Positions 7,053-15,215 of a DNA stretch of 64,000 nucleotides are shown here, in pieces. A program made the translations under genes and the position numbers. The notes beneath the pieces are model-generated. The model was not told the DNA's origin and searched no databases. It worked only from the letters and a program-made list of their open reading frames with translations. The DNA is taken from NCBI GenBank assembly GCA_900466745.1, contig UBNE01000025.1, positions 17,876-81,875 of the forward strand, read 5' to 3'. Origin of the DNA: Hyphomicrobiales bacterium. Lineage in GTDB: Bacteria > Pseudomonadota > Alphaproteobacteria > Rhizobiales > Beijerinckiaceae. Each line of letters begins with the position of its first letter. Positions within the stretch are counted from its first letter, which is position 1.

Positions 7053-7154
7053 GTGGGGAGACTGTCGCCGGATAGGTCAATCAGAATCGATGGGAGGGTA
7101 CCCCTCGTATGTGACGACGGAGTAGGGCGTGTCCGGACAAATCACCGTCTATAA
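7053..7154 (+). CDS. Possible 33-codon leader ORF
   Basis: A GTG at 7053 follows TTGGAG and reads 33 codons (MGRLSPDRSIRIDGR...) to a TAA at 7152–7154, overlapping the next ORF by 26 bases. It has a ribosome site and a suitable position after the copy-2 promoter, but no family and a rare start codon. Confidence 0.3.
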   Translation: MGRLSPDRSIRIDGRVPLVCDDGVGRVRTNHRL

Positions 7155-7356
7155 CGAGGCCGGCGAAGTCGTCACGGGTCCGCACGAGCAGGCGCGGCGG
7201 TTGCGGGGCTGGTACGGGCGGGGAGATGTGCGGGTCTATGACGAAGAGGGTCGTGCGTGCGCCCGCTGGCCTGCCAAGTCCGATAAGACACCACGCCCGG
7301 GCATATTCGACTGGTGCCCGCCGTCTCTTATGAAGCTTGTCAGGCGTCGTCGTTGA
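7129..7356 (+). CDS. 75-residue prophage protein, unknown
   Basis: A GTG-started frame with a GGAG-like site encodes MSGQITVYNEAGEVV... It is a small, charged protein with a 'VYNEAGEVV ... VYDEEGRAC' internal similarity suggesting two short beta-hairpin repeats of about 35 residues, and a basic RRRR terminus. The stop codon lies inside a perfect hairpin. No family recognised. It is the last ORF of the island before tRNA-Thr. Confidence 0.5.
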   Translation: MSGQITVYNEAGEVVTGPHEQARRLRGWYGRGDVRVYDEEGRACARWPAKSDKTPRPGIFDWCPPSLMKLVRRRR

Positions 7357-7374
7357 TGCGCCTAGCGCATCAAC
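7352..7374. terminator. Hairpin at the stop of the last island ORF
   Basis: GTTGATGCGC (7352–7361) and GCGCATCAAC (7365–7374) are perfect ten-base arms with a three-base spacer, overlapping the TGA stop. No T run follows. Confidence 0.55.
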
Positions 7375-7424
7375 CTATGCGCCGCCACCGATAATTTCGA
7401 CCTATCGCCATCGACGCATACCAA

Positions 7425-7449
7425 CCCCGCCTAGTGCGGGGTTTTTATT
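7425..7449 (+). terminator. Intrinsic terminator at the island's right end
   Basis: CCCCGC (7425–7430), loop CTAGT, GCGGGG (7436–7441) and TTTTTATT. A textbook rho-independent terminator that closes rightward phage transcription. Confidence 0.85.
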
Positions 7450-7694
7450 GGCTAGCCCCAGCGGGTCGACGGCTCACCTTGACCGAGAACCGAACGACCC
7501 TGGCCACGGGTTAGGTGCAGTGTGGCATAAGGCCCACACCCGCACCAACCAAGAACGAACGGAAAACGAGACTGCACACGATTTGCACAGTTTTGCACCG
7601 ATGTTCCGCGTGCGTTCACGTGCAATGTCGTCGCATCTCGCAGCCGGGACTTACCGGCGCGAAACGCTAAGTTATTGATTTGATTGAGAATGGC
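7450..7694. other. Gene-free island/chromosome junction with TGCAC repeats
   Basis: No convincing gene is seen in this stretch. It holds three TGCAC boxes in phase at 7573–7577, 7584–7588 and 7594–7598 (spacing 11 and 10), plus a related TGCAA at 7621. It lies between the island terminator and the 3' end of tRNA-Thr. Such in-phase repeats next to a tRNA 3' end are typical of integrase arm-binding sites. The other attachment-site copy would lie left of this window, so the core cannot be defined. Confidence 0.4.
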
Positions 7695-7769
<75 letters not shown>

Positions 7770-7876
7770 AGGATCGTCAGCCAAATCGCGGGCGTTTGCC
7801 GGGGCATGTGCGGCGCGACTTCGTTGCGAAGCGGCGCCCTGATGCCACAAGCGCGCGGCCGACGCAACCCGCTCTC

Positions 7877-8596
7877 TCAATCGGGCAGCAATAACCGTGG
7901 ATCGATCCGGAAGAGCCTGCCGTCGCCGATCAGATGCGCGCTCAGCTCCCGGCCGAACAGGGGCCGGAAGGCCGCATCGCGCAGATTGAGGCCGCCGGCA
8001 TAGGCACCCATCGCCGGCATCACGCAGCGCCGCGCCGACAGGGCGAAGCAGCGCCGCCGGATCGCCCGCCCGCGCATCCTGACCTTGGCTGCCGGATGCA
8101 GATGCCCGGCGATCTCGCAGCCGGCCTCCGCCGGGTCCGGCTCGTGGCGCAGCGTCACCCCGGCGAGGCTGAGGCTGACGGCGCTTTCGCCGCCCATGGC
8201 CCGGCTGATCGCCGGGTCGTGGTTGCCGGTGATCCAGAGCCAGTCGCGGCCCTGCTGGAGCAGGCGCAGCGTGGCGCGCGCCTCCGGCAGGAGCCGGGTT
8301 TCCGCCGAACGGTCATGGAAGGAATCGCCGAGCGCGATCACGCGCGCCGGCCGGTGGCGGCGGATCGCTGCGCCGAGCGCGGCGAGCGTCGCGGTCGAAT
8401 CATAGGGCGGCAGCATCACGCCGCGCGCCGCATAGGCAGAGCCCTTCTCCAGATGCAGGTCGGCGACGACGAGGGTGCGCTCATCAGGCAGCCAGAGCGC
8501 GCCGGAAAGATCGGGCGCGAGCGCGAGCCGGCCCAGCATGAAGGCCTCGCGCGTCTCCGCGGGCCTCCTGGCCGGTATCGTGGCCGCCGCCGTCAC
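7877..8596 (-). CDS. pdeM: Ligase-associated DNA damage response metallophosphoesterase PdeM
   Basis: A 239-residue calcineurin-like phosphoesterase with the family motifs in order: DLHLEKG (about 46), GDSFHD (about 89), GNHD (about 121) and GHLHP (about 160), all metal-binding. Homologues in Pseudomonas are Mn-dependent DNA nucleases/phosphodiesterases in a repair operon with an Lhr-type helicase, an exonuclease and an ATP-dependent ligase, all found nearby here. Its start overlaps the helicase stop by four bases (8593–8596, ATGA), so the two are co-translated. An in-frame Met about 20 residues in would begin at MLGRLALAP. Confidence 0.9.
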   Translation of the reverse strand: MTAAATIPARRPAETREAFMLGRLALAPDLSGALWLPDERTLVVADLHLEKGSAYAARGVMLPPYDSTATLAALGAAIRRHRPARVIALGDSFHDRSAETRLLPEARATLRLLQQGRDWLWITGNHDPAISRAMGGESAVSLSLAGVTLRHEPDPAEAGCEIAGHLHPAAKVRMRGRAIRRRCFALSARRCVMPAMGAYAGGLNLRDAAFRPLFGRELSAHLIGDGRLFRIDPRLLLPD

Positions 8597-11070
8597 GCCA
8601 TCGCCTCTTCCGTCAGCATCGCTTCCGCTTCCGCCAGAATCTCGTCCGCCGCCTCGCCATAGACCGCCTCGCGCCCGATCTCGAGCATCACCGAGACGCC
8701 CAGAGGCGAAACATGGTCCAGCGGCTGATGCACGATTCGGCCGCTGATCCGTGTCAGCATCTCACCCAGCCGGCGAATGTCGAGCAGTCCCGTCGCCGCA
8801 TCGGCCCGCGCGGCCTTGAGCAGGATGTGGTCGGGCTCGTGCCGGCGCAGCACGTCGTAGACGAGGTCGGTCGAGATCGTCACCTGCCGGCCGCTCTTCT
8901 CCTGGCCGGGGAAGCGCCGCTCGATCAAGCCGCCGATGATGGCGCAGGAGCGGAAGGTGCGCTTCATCAGAGCCGATTCCGCCAGCCAGTCCTCGAGATC
9001 GTCGCCGAGCATGTCCTGCGCGAATAGCTCGTCGAGATCGAGCGCGCCGCGTGCGATCGCCGCCGTCATGTCGCCAAGCGTCCAGCAGGCCATGCCGTAA
9101 TCGTTGCAGACGAAGCCGAGCGGGCGCATCCGGGTCCGCTCCAGCCGCCGCGTCAGCAGCATGCCGAGCGTCTGGTGGGCGAGGCGGCCCTCGAAGGGAT
9201 AGGCGACGAGATAGAAGCGCCCGCCGCGTGGGAAGGTCTCGACCAGCAGCTCGCCCGGCTTGGGCAGGCGCGATTTGCGCTGCTGAGCATGCAGCCAGGC
9301 CGAAACCTCCTCGGGCAGCGTATGCCAGAGGCCGGGCGAAGCGAGCATGGCGCGCACGCGGGCGGCGAGGAAGGTCGAGAGCGGGAACTTGCCGCCATCA
9401 TAGGAGGGCACCTTGGGGTCGGTGCCGGTGGTGGTGCGCGAGCAGACCGCCTCGTTCTCGATGATGCCCTCGAAGCGCAGCACCTCGCCGGCGAAGACGA
9501 AGGTGTCGCCCGGCACCATGGTCTCGGCGAAATACTCCTCGATCTCGCCGAGCACGCGCCCGCCGCGCGTGATCATGCCGGGCTTGCCCGCACGCGCCCG
9601 GCCGAGCCGGACCTTCAACATCGCCGCCTCGACGATGGTGCCGACATTCATGCGGTATTGCTGGATGACGCGGGCATTGCTGGCCCGCCAGAGGCCGTTC
9701 TTGTCCTGCCTGAGCTTGGCGAAGCGCTCATAGCTCTTTAGCGCATAGCCGCCGGTCGCGACGAAATTGACGACGGCGTCGAAATCCTCGCGGGCGAGGT
9801 CGGCGTAAGGGGGGGCGGTGCGGACCTCCTCATAGAGCGCATCGGCCTGGAACCCGTCCGAGCAGGCGACGCCGAGCACATGCTGGGCGAGCACGTCGAG
9901 CGCGCCGATGCGCGGCGGCGGGGTATCCTGCGCCGCCTCGTGCACGGCTTCGAGCGCGGCGCGGCATTCCAGCAATTCGAAGCGGTTGGAGGGCACCAGC
10001 AAAGCCTCCGAGGGCTCGTCCATCCGGTGGTTGGAGCGGCCGATGCGCTGGATCAACCGGCTGGCCCCCTTCGGCGCGCCGAGATTGACGACGAGGTCGA
10101 CATCGCCCCAGTCGATGCCGAGGTCGAGCGTCGCGGTGCAGACCACGGCCTTGAGCCGCCCCGCCGCCATCGCCGCCTCGACCTTGCGGCGCTGCTGGGC
10201 GTCGAGCGAGCCGTGATGCAGCGCAATCGGCAAGCTGTCGTCGTTGAGGCTCCACAGCGCCTGGAAGGCGAATTCCGCCTGCATGCGCGTGTTGACGAAG
10301 ACGAGGGTGAGCTTGTGCGTGCGGATCGCCTCATAGACCTCGGCCATGGCGTGCAGGGTGGTGTGTCCGGCGATCGGCAGGCTGCGTTCGGTGTCGAGGA
10401 TGCCGATGCGCGGCTTGGCGCCGCCCGCGACCGTGACGAGCCCGGCCGGCGTCTCGCTGCCGCCGAGATAACGCTGGAGATCGGCCGGCTCGCGCACCGT
10501 CGCCGAAAGGCCGACGGTGGAAACCTGCGGCGCCAGCGCCTTCAGTCGCGCCAGATCGAGCGCCAGCAGGTCGCCGCGCTTGGAGGTGACGAGCGCGTGC
10601 AATTCGTCGAGCACGATGCGGCGCAGGTTTGCGAAGAAGGGCGCGGCGTCGCGATGCGAGACCAGCAGCGCAAGCTGCTCCGGCGTCGTCAGCAGGATAT
10701 CGGGTGGGCGCTGGATCTGGCGCGTGCGCTTGGCGGCGGAGGTGTCGCCGGTGCGGGTCTCGATGGTGACGGCCAACCCCATCTCGCGCACGGGTGCTTC
10801 GAGATTGCGGGCGATGTCGACGGCGAGCGCCTTCAGCGGCGAGATATAGAGCGTGTGCAACCCGTCATGCCGGCCCCCGCGCTCGCTGAGCTCGACCAGC
10901 GAGGGCAGGAAGCCGGCGAGCGTCTTGCCGGCGCCGGTCGGTGCGACCAGGAGCGTCGAGCGGCCGGCGCGGGCCTCCTCCAGCAAAGCGAGCTGATGCG
11001 GCCGCACGCTCCAGCCGCGCCCGGCGAACCAGGCCTCGAAGGCGGGAGGGAGCGGGGAGGGGGCGGCCAT
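8593..11070 (-). CDS. Ligase-associated Lhr-type DEXH-box helicase
   Basis: An 825-residue superfamily II 3'–5' helicase of the Lhr-core group. Visible motifs are Q-motif region at the N-terminus, Walker A APTGAGKT (about 45), DELH (about 155), GLSATV (about 188) and QRIGRSNHR (about 345). The Lhr-specific winged-helix and C-terminal domains fill the remaining 400 residues. Length fits the short bacterial Lhr-core form rather than the 1500-residue Lhr. It is transcribed with pdeM. In the family it partners with an MBL exonuclease and an ATP-dependent ligase in repair of alkylation or cross-link damage; the exact substrate is not settled. Confidence 0.9.
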   Translation of the reverse strand: MAAPSPLPPAFEAWFAGRGWSVRPHQLALLEEARAGRSTLLVAPTGAGKTLAGFLPSLVELSERGGRHDGLHTLYISPLKALAVDIARNLEAPVREMGLAVTIETRTGDTSAAKRTRQIQRPPDILLTTPEQLALLVSHRDAAPFFANLRRIVLDELHALVTSKRGDLLALDLARLKALAPQVSTVGLSATVREPADLQRYLGGSETPAGLVTVAGGAKPRIGILDTERSLPIAGHTTLHAMAEVYEAIRTHKLTLVFVNTRMQAEFAFQALWSLNDDSLPIALHHGSLDAQQRRKVEAAMAAGRLKAVVCTATLDLGIDWGDVDLVVNLGAPKGASRLIQRIGRSNHRMDEPSEALLVPSNRFELLECRAALEAVHEAAQDTPPPRIGALDVLAQHVLGVACSDGFQADALYEEVRTAPPYADLAREDFDAVVNFVATGGYALKSYERFAKLRQDKNGLWRASNARVIQQYRMNVGTIVEAAMLKVRLGRARAGKPGMITRGGRVLGEIEEYFAETMVPGDTFVFAGEVLRFEGIIENEAVCSRTTTGTDPKVPSYDGGKFPLSTFLAARVRAMLASPGLWHTLPEEVSAWLHAQQRKSRLPKPGELLVETFPRGGRFYLVAYPFEGRLAHQTLGMLLTRRLERTRMRPLGFVCNDYGMACWTLGDMTAAIARGALDLDELFAQDMLGDDLEDWLAESALMKRTFRSCAIIGGLIERRFPGQEKSGRQVTISTDLVYDVLRRHEPDHILLKAARADAATGLLDIRRLGEMLTRISGRIVHQPLDHVSPLGVSVMLEIGREAVYGEAADEILAEAEAMLTEEAMA

Positions 11071-11219
11071 GCCGGCCGAGGATAGGGGGCTCCGCGGGAG
11101 AACGAAAGGGGAATGACGGAACCGGCGCGCGGCGGCCGCATGGCCGCTGCCAAGCCGGGGCGGGATCGGCGGTTGTGAAACCGCTTCGCCCGCCGCAGAT
11201 TTGCGGAGGATTGCGGGCG

Positions 11220-12065
11220 ATGTGGAAGGCGCGGGACCTCATGAACCATTCCGTGAGCGGCGAGCCCTTGCCGAAGCTCGTCCGCCCCGTCGCCGTTTTC
11301 GACGCCGGGATCGGCAGCTATGCGGCGGTCGCGGCCATCCGGCGCCTCCTGCCCGAGCAGGACATCCTCTATTTCGCCGATCGCGCCAGCTTTCCCTATG
11401 GCGGCAAGGACCGCGCCGAGCTCCTCGCGATCCTGCGGCGCACGCTCGGCTACCTCGACGGCTTCGCCCCGGCGGCCATCCTCGTCGCATCGAACGCGCC
11501 TTCGATCACGGTCCTGGACGATCTCGCCGACGTCAGCGCCGCCCCGCTGTTCGGCGTCCGCCCGCCCATCGCGGCGGCGCTCGACCATGCAGGATCGCGG
11601 CAGGTGGCCGTGCTCGGCGTGCGCTCGATGGTCGAGAGCCCGGAGCTGCGCGCCTATGCCGAGGCACAGGCGGGGAGCCGGGCGGGGCAGGTCCGTCTCG
11701 TCGACGCCTCGCCGCTCGTGGAGCTGGTCGAGAGCGGCGCCTTCCTCTTCGCGCCCGACCGGACGCAGGCCGAGGTCGACGCCTTCCTGGAGGCGCTCGA
11801 CGCGCGCCATCCGGGCATCGCGGCCTTCACGCTGTCGAGCACGCATCTGCCGTGGCTGCGCGGCTTCATCGAACGGGCGCGGCCCGGGCGGCGGCTGTTC
11901 GACCCGCTCGAAGACGCGCTCGCGGCGATCGTCCCGCATGCGGTGCCCGGCGGCGGCGAGACCCTGGCCCTGGTGACGGAGGACGAGCGCTACAGCGCGG
12001 CCGATTTCCGCAGGATGCTCGACCGCCTCGGGGTCGCCCTCCCGCTGCACACGGTCCGGCCTTAG
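11220..12065 (+). CDS. Glutamate/aspartate racemase-fold protein lacking both catalytic cysteines
   Basis: A 281-residue MurI-like protein. Family landmarks are visible: VFDAGIGS near residue 28 (MurI FDSGVGG), DRASFPYG at 54–61 (the PYG motif), 'VASNAPS' at 89–95 in place of the 'ACNTAS' block, and TLSSTHLP at 204–211 in place of 'LGCTHYP'. Both catalytic Cys positions are Ser (S91 and S207), so classical two-base racemisation should not work. The ATG at 11220 has GGAGGA nine bases upstream. It is divergent from the helicase gene. It may be a regulator, a hydrolase-like variant or a dead paralogue of MurI encoded elsewhere. Confidence 0.75.
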   Translation: MWKARDLMNHSVSGEPLPKLVRPVAVFDAGIGSYAAVAAIRRLLPEQDILYFADRASFPYGGKDRAELLAILRRTLGYLDGFAPAAILVASNAPSITVLDDLADVSAAPLFGVRPPIAAALDHAGSRQVAVLGVRSMVESPELRAYAEAQAGSRAGQVRLVDASPLVELVESGAFLFAPDRTQAEVDAFLEALDARHPGIAAFTLSSTHLPWLRGFIERARPGRRLFDPLEDALAAIVPHAVPGGGETLALVTEDERYSAADFRRMLDRLGVALPLHTVRP

Positions 12066-12180
12066 CGCCTCGGCCCGGGAGGTGGAACGCGGCTTTCGGG
12101 AAAAGACGGTGCAAAATCACGGAGCTGGAGCCTCGGACCGCAGGCGGTGCGCCTTTCCGGGGCCGGGCGGCAAACGGCCT

Positions 12181-13119
12181 TCACCGCTTTTCCGCCACGA
12201 TCAGCAGGCCGGGCACCGGCGCCCCGCGATCCTGCCTTATGCTGGCGGGCTCGACCCTTATCGGAACGAGCCCCGCTTCCTCGAGCCGCTGCCGCAGCCA
12301 GCCTTCCGCATGCGCGAACCGCCGATCCTCGCCGACGATCACGCCCTCGCCCTGATGGCTCTGCGCCGTGAAGGCGAAGAGCCCGTTCGGGGCCAGCACC
12401 CGCGCGCTCTGGGCGAAGCAGGGCGCGAGCGCGCCGAGATAGATGAAAACATCGGCCGCGATCACCAGCTCGGCCGATCGGTCGGGGCGGCTCGCCAGGA
12501 AGGCCGTCAACCCGGCGACGGCGAGCTTGTCGTAGAGCGGCGCGCCGTCGGCCTGCTTCTTGGCCTGCGCCCGCGCGATCATGCGCGGCGAGAGATCGCA
12601 GCCGGCGAGGAAGCCGCTCTGCGCGCGGATCGCCTCGCCCATCAGCCCGGTGCCGCAGCCGAGATCGTAGACCGTGCCGAACCGGAAGGCCCGCCCGGCG
12701 TTGTCGCAGCAGCGCTTCAGCGCATCCTTGAGCATGGCGGGGGCAGTGTAGTGCAGGGCCTGGGTGAGGTGGCTGTCGAAACGCTCGGCATAATCGTCGA
12801 ACAGCGCGCCGGAGAAGGTCTCCGACGTCGCCTGCTCGGCGGGGATGGCGCCGATGCGGGCGAGGTCGAGCCTCGCCCCGAAATGGTCGTTGGGATCGAG
12901 ATCGAGGCATTGCCGCCAGGCGGTCGCGGCGTCCTCCCTGTGGCCGAGAGCCTCCTGCGCGAGCCCGTAGAGATGCCAGGCCGGCGCGAAGTGATAGGCT
13001 TCGGCCAGCACCCGGTCGAGGATCTCGGCCGCGGCCAGGGCGTCGCCCGCCTCGAGCGCGGCCCTCGCCAGCAGGTAGCGACGGTCGAGCACCGGATCGC
13101 CGGAGCTGGCGAAATGCAT
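12181..13119 (-). CDS. TPR-containing class I SAM-dependent methyltransferase
   Basis: A 312-residue protein. Residues about 10–75 contain two tetratricopeptide-like helix pairs (RYLLARAALEAGDALAAAEI, AWHLYGLAQEALG). A Rossmann methyltransferase follows, with motif I VYDLGCGTGLMG near residue 155 and 'DVFIYLG' near 225 as the motif IV region. The TPR-methyltransferase architecture is common in alphaproteobacteria but its substrate is unknown. ATG at 13119 chosen because the extension to 13233 overlaps the divergent exonuclease gene and is arginine/cysteine-rich. Confidence 0.75.
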   Translation of the reverse strand: MHFASSGDPVLDRRYLLARAALEAGDALAAAEILDRVLAEAYHFAPAWHLYGLAQEALGHREDAATAWRQCLDLDPNDHFGARLDLARIGAIPAEQATSETFSGALFDDYAERFDSHLTQALHYTAPAMLKDALKRCCDNAGRAFRFGTVYDLGCGTGLMGEAIRAQSGFLAGCDLSPRMIARAQAKKQADGAPLYDKLAVAGLTAFLASRPDRSAELVIAADVFIYLGALAPCFAQSARVLAPNGLFAFTAQSHQGEGVIVGEDRRFAHAEGWLRQRLEEAGLVPIRVEPASIRQDRGAPVPGLLIVAEKR

Positions 13120-13220
13120 GGTCTGGCCCTTGTCGATGATGCAGGCGGCTCCAGAGCCAAAACGGCAGCGGGAACATTCGCCTTTTGGAGCAGGGCGATG
13201 GCGGGCGGAAGAGGCTGCGG

Positions 13221-14303
13221 ATGGCGGGCGCAATGAGGCCGGCCGGGCCGGGCGCCCGCTGGCGCCCCTCCGAATTGCTGCTGCCGACGCCGGCCGGGCT
13301 CTATTGCCCGCCGGCCGATATCCATATCGATCCCGTCCGGCCGGTGGCCCGCGCCCTGATCACCCACGGCCATTCCGATCATGCCCGGGCCGGCCATGGC
13401 GCCGTGCTGGCGACGCGCGAGACGCTGGCGATCATGGCGCTGCGCTATGGCGAGGGCTTCGCCGGCTCTCGGCAGGTCGCGCTGCCGGGCGAGGCGATCC
13501 GGATCGGCGAGGTCGATTTCCGCTTCCTGCCGGCCGGTCATGTCCTCGGCTCGGCGCAGATCGCGGTCGAGAGCCGGAACTTACGCATCGTCGCCTCCGG
13601 CGACTACAAGCGCGAGCGCGACCCGACCTGCGCGCCCTTCGAGCCCGTGCCCTGCGACATCTTCATCACCGAGGCGACCTTCGGCCTGCCGGTCTTCCGT
13701 CACCCGCCGGCGGCGGGAGAGGTCGCCAAGCTGCTGGAATCGGTCCGGCTCTTCCCGGAGCGGACGCATATCGTCGGCGCCTATTCGCTCGGCAAGGCGC
13801 AGCGCCTGATGGCGCTGATCCGCGAGGCCGGCTACGAGCGGCCGATCTACATCCATGGCGCAGTCGAGAAGATCACCGCCTTCTATCGCGAGGAAGGCGT
13901 CCCGCTCGGCGAGACCCGCCTCGTCGCCGGGCAGGACCGCAAGGCGCTCGGCGGCGAGATCGTGATCTGCCCGCCCAGCGCCACGCAGGACCTGTGGGCG
14001 CGCCGCTTTCCCGACCCCGTCACCGCCTTCGCCTCGGGCTGGATGCGGATTCGCGCCCGCGCCCGCCAGAAGGGCGTCGAATTGCCCCTGGTCGTCTCCG
14101 ACCATGCCGATTGGGACGACCTGCTCGCGACCATCCGCGAGGTCGGGGCGGGCGAGATCTGGGTGACGCATGGCGAGGCCGATGCGCTCGTCCACTGGTG
14201 CGGAACGGCGGGCCTCAGGGCCAGGCCGCTGCATCTCGTCGGCTATGGCGACGAAGGCGAGGCGGAGACCGAAGCGGAGGCCGCCGATGCGCCGGAAGCC
14301 TGA
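13221..14303 (+). CDS. Ligase-associated MBL-fold DNA exonuclease
   Basis: A 360-residue metallo-beta-lactamase/beta-CASP protein. Key motifs are THGHSDHARAGH (about 48–60, zinc ligands), 'AGHVLGSAQ' (about 103), 'SGDYKRERDP' (about 128) and, toward the end, 'VSDHADW' and 'WVTHGE'. This is the pattern of the ligase-associated exonuclease family related to SNM1/Pso2 and CPSF73. The TIGR-type operon places it next to the ATP-dependent ligase, which lies 0.9 kb downstream on the same strand. Start at 13221 follows GGAAGAGG; the Met at 13233 is an alternative. Confidence 0.88.
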   Translation: MAGAMRPAGPGARWRPSELLLPTPAGLYCPPADIHIDPVRPVARALITHGHSDHARAGHGAVLATRETLAIMALRYGEGFAGSRQVALPGEAIRIGEVDFRFLPAGHVLGSAQIAVESRNLRIVASGDYKRERDPTCAPFEPVPCDIFITEATFGLPVFRHPPAAGEVAKLLESVRLFPERTHIVGAYSLGKAQRLMALIREAGYERPIYIHGAVEKITAFYREEGVPLGETRLVAGQDRKALGGEIVICPPSATQDLWARRFPDPVTAFASGWMRIRARARQKGVELPLVVSDHADWDDLLATIREVGAGEIWVTHGEADALVHWCGTAGLRARPLHLVGYGDEGEAETEAEAADAPEA

Positions 14304-14307
14304 CGGC

Positions 14308-15081
14308 TCAGCGGGTCTCGGCCACGACCGGCCGGTTCGGCGCCGCCATCTCGACCAGCGCCGCCGCGATGTCGCGGGCGAGGCAGTCATAGCCCGCATC
14401 GCTCATATGGAAGCCGTCGGTCCAGAGCGCGGATTTGAAGGCCTCGGCGTCGCTGTCGTGCCATTCCCGCATCGTCTCGTAGCGGGTGAAGACCGGGACC
14501 GCCTTGTGCCGCGCGACCTCGGCGATCGCGGCCACGAAGCGGCGATAGGTCTGCGGGTCGCGCACCCTTGGGAAGAATTGCGGGTCGAGGATGGCGAGCG
14601 GCGTCTTCGCCCGCCGGGCCAGCCGGATGCCTTCGCCGAGCATGTCGCGGAAGGCGTCGAGATCGCCGCCCTTGACCGCGTCGTTGGTCCCGACCTGCCA
14701 GATCACCAGATCGAAGCGGCGCTCGCTAAGGGCCGTCTCCAGCCGCGCCAGAGTCTGCGGCGCGGTCTCGCCGCCGATGCCGGCATTGACGATCTCGATC
14801 TTCGATTTCGGCCAGGCCTTGCCAAGCAGGGCCTGCAGCCGGGCCGGATAGGTCCTGTCCCTGGCGCTGGCGCCGATGCCCTCGGTCGAGGAGGAGCCGA
14901 TGGCGAGGATGGCGAGGGGGCGCCCCCGCGCGACCGCCTCGGCCAGCGGCGCGAGGGTGGCGTGCGACTGCACGATCGGCGTCTCGCGGCAGGAGAAGCC
15001 GGCGGCCTGGGCCGGGGCTCCGGCCGACAGCGTCGCGGCGATGACAGGCCAGGCGAGAAGGGACCGCATCGCGGCACGCAT
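14308..15081 (-). CDS. Secreted SGNH/GDSL-family hydrolase
   Basis: A 257-residue protein with a cleavable signal peptide (about residues 1–27, ending PAQA-A). It shows the SGNH blocks: GSSSTEG (Ser nucleophile, about 62), NAGIGGET (block II, about 98), GTND (block III, about 130) and 'DGFHMSDAGY' (Asp/His pair, near 228). Similar to lysophospholipase L1/arylesterase types acting in the periplasm or on O-acetylated polysaccharide. It runs opposite to, and between, the exonuclease and ligase genes, with only four bases from the exonuclease stop, so it interrupts the repair cluster. Substrate cannot be inferred. Confidence 0.85.
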   Translation of the reverse strand: MRAAMRSLLAWPVIAATLSAGAPAQAAGFSCRETPIVQSHATLAPLAEAVARGRPLAILAIGSSSTEGIGASARDRTYPARLQALLGKAWPKSKIEIVNAGIGGETAPQTLARLETALSERRFDLVIWQVGTNDAVKGGDLDAFRDMLGEGIRLARRAKTPLAILDPQFFPRVRDPQTYRRFVAAIAEVARHKAVPVFTRYETMREWHDSDAEAFKSALWTDGFHMSDAGYDCLARDIAAALVEMAAPNRPVVAETR

Positions 15082-15215
15082 CGGCAGGGATCTCCCTTGG
15101 ATGATCGTGCCGCTACGGAACCGCGGATGAATGGTGGCTGAACGATGCGTTGCAAGGCCGGACGATCGCGGGGCGGGGGCGGGAAAACCGCCGCATGTGG
15201 CCGGAGGGTGACGCC

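Noticed and set aside
9880..11085. 400-residue plus-strand frame opposite the helicase
   Set aside because: Typical antisense open frame of very GC-rich DNA; composition lacks any domain and the sense strand encodes a full Lhr-type helicase.
10941..11219. Upstream extension of the MurI-like frame to 10941
   Set aside because: It overlaps the divergent helicase gene and is arginine/proline-rich; the ATG at 11220 has a strong ribosome site.
12069..12118. 'GGAACGCGGCTTTCGGGAAAAG' stretch resembling the repeat at 53654
   Set aside because: Only one half of the palindrome is recognisable, so it may be a decayed copy or chance.
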